In this document: positions 39,815 to 39,957 of the stretch, one piece after another | Layout of the letters: each line of letters opens with the position of its first letter | Numbering within the stretch: the stretch's first letter is position 1 | NCBI GenBank assembly: GCA_949287305.1 | Contig: CASEFX010000017.1 | Coordinates: 1 to 39,957, forward strand | Source of the DNA: an uncultured Sutterella sp. | GTDB taxonomy: Bacteria > Pseudomonadota > Gammaproteobacteria > Burkholderiales > Burkholderiaceae_F | Direction of reading: 5' to 3' | DNA: 39,957 nt | Made by a program: the position numbers and the translations under genes | Notes under the pieces: model-generated | Databases searched by the model: none | What the model saw: the letters and a program-made list of their open reading frames with translations, nothing else | Told to the model about the DNA's origin: nothing

Positions 39815-39957
39815 TTAAATAACGCTATTTATTAGTTCATGAACCTCGTCCATCTTCCAGCGCCACCGGAAGGGGACGGGGTCAGCATTGCACTCATCAA
39901 GCCAGCCCTGAATGTGCTCTCTAAGCTCGTCCTTCGAATTCACGCGGAGGCCGCGCA
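39815..39957 (-). CDS. C-terminal end of an IS630-family-like transposase, cut by the window edge
   Basis: Forty-six codons read in from the right edge and end at TAA (39815-39817). The residues NSKDELREHIQGWLDECN and PFRWRWKMDEV resemble the C-terminus of IS630-type DDE transposases, which end in a helix and a PF-W-K/MDE segment. The element's terminal repeat may lie just past the stop (about 39797-39815), but its partner is outside the window. Whether the gene is intact cannot be seen. Confidence 0.65.
   Translation of the reverse strand, partial: RGLRVNSKDELREHIQGWLDECNADPVPFRWRWKMDEVHELINSVI

Noticed and set aside
1..39957. tRNA or rRNA genes
   Set aside because: I saw no cloverleaf-like stretch with TTCGA loop and acceptor pairing, and no rRNA-like sequence.

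Overview
The window looks like about 40 kb of chromosome from a high-GC betaproteobacterium, most likely a gut-associated member of the Sutterellaceae (order Burkholderiales). The reasons are the dxr-rseP-bamA-skp-lpxD envelope block, a Burkholderiales-type Mdh, a complete System I cytochrome c maturation operon, and a Tat-exported flavoprotein reductase with a small multiheme cytochrome, all in GC-rich codon usage. The genus is inference.

Layout. 1-2.2 kb: mobile-element territory. A truncated reverse-strand gene sits behind a perfect sigma70 promoter. It is followed by about 390 nt of dense RNA-like hairpins and an intact IscB gene (PLMP, split RuvC, bridge helix, HNH), the RNA-guided nuclease family ancestral to Cas9. 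The hairpin block is where an omegaRNA is expected. 2.2-10.3 kb (+): metallophosphoesterase, dxr, rseP, bamA, ompH/skp, lpxD. 10.4-11.7 kb (-): brnQ, lying between lpxD and fabZ. 12.3-14.8 kb (+): fabZ, ribB, a MerR regulator and a small membrane protein. 14.9-15.3 kb (-): a lipoprotein. 15.7-23.0 kb (+): ccmABCDEFGHI. 23.1-26.0 kb (-): a lipoprotein, a Fic/Doc-like protein without the catalytic His, and a tandem FKBP. 26.0-31.05 kb (-): an anaerobic-respiration locus with a triheme cytochrome, a flavoprotein reductase, a TtrS-like kinase, a FixJ-like regulator and a nitroreductase. 31.2-32.1 kb: a lipoprotein (+) and a decayed MazEF-type module (-). 32.25-34.8 kb (-): threonine synthase-like enzyme, RidA, Mdh. 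34.8-38.7 kb (-): an [FeFe]-hydrogenase catalytic subunit and a NuoF/GltD-type diaphorase fusion. 39.0-39.7 kb (+): a YheO-type regulator. The window ends in a truncated IS630-like transposase.

How the parts fit. The Ccm proteins provide covalent haem attachment that the triheme cytochrome needs; that cytochrome probably feeds electrons to the flavoprotein reductase, which the two-component system probably regulates through a 14-bp palindrome upstream of it. The hydrogenase pair would exchange electrons between H2 and NAD(P)H. This is the picture of an anaerobe respiring organic acceptors. The most striking item is the IscB/omegaRNA locus. The decayed antitoxin and the His-less Fic protein are further traces of accessory-gene turnover.
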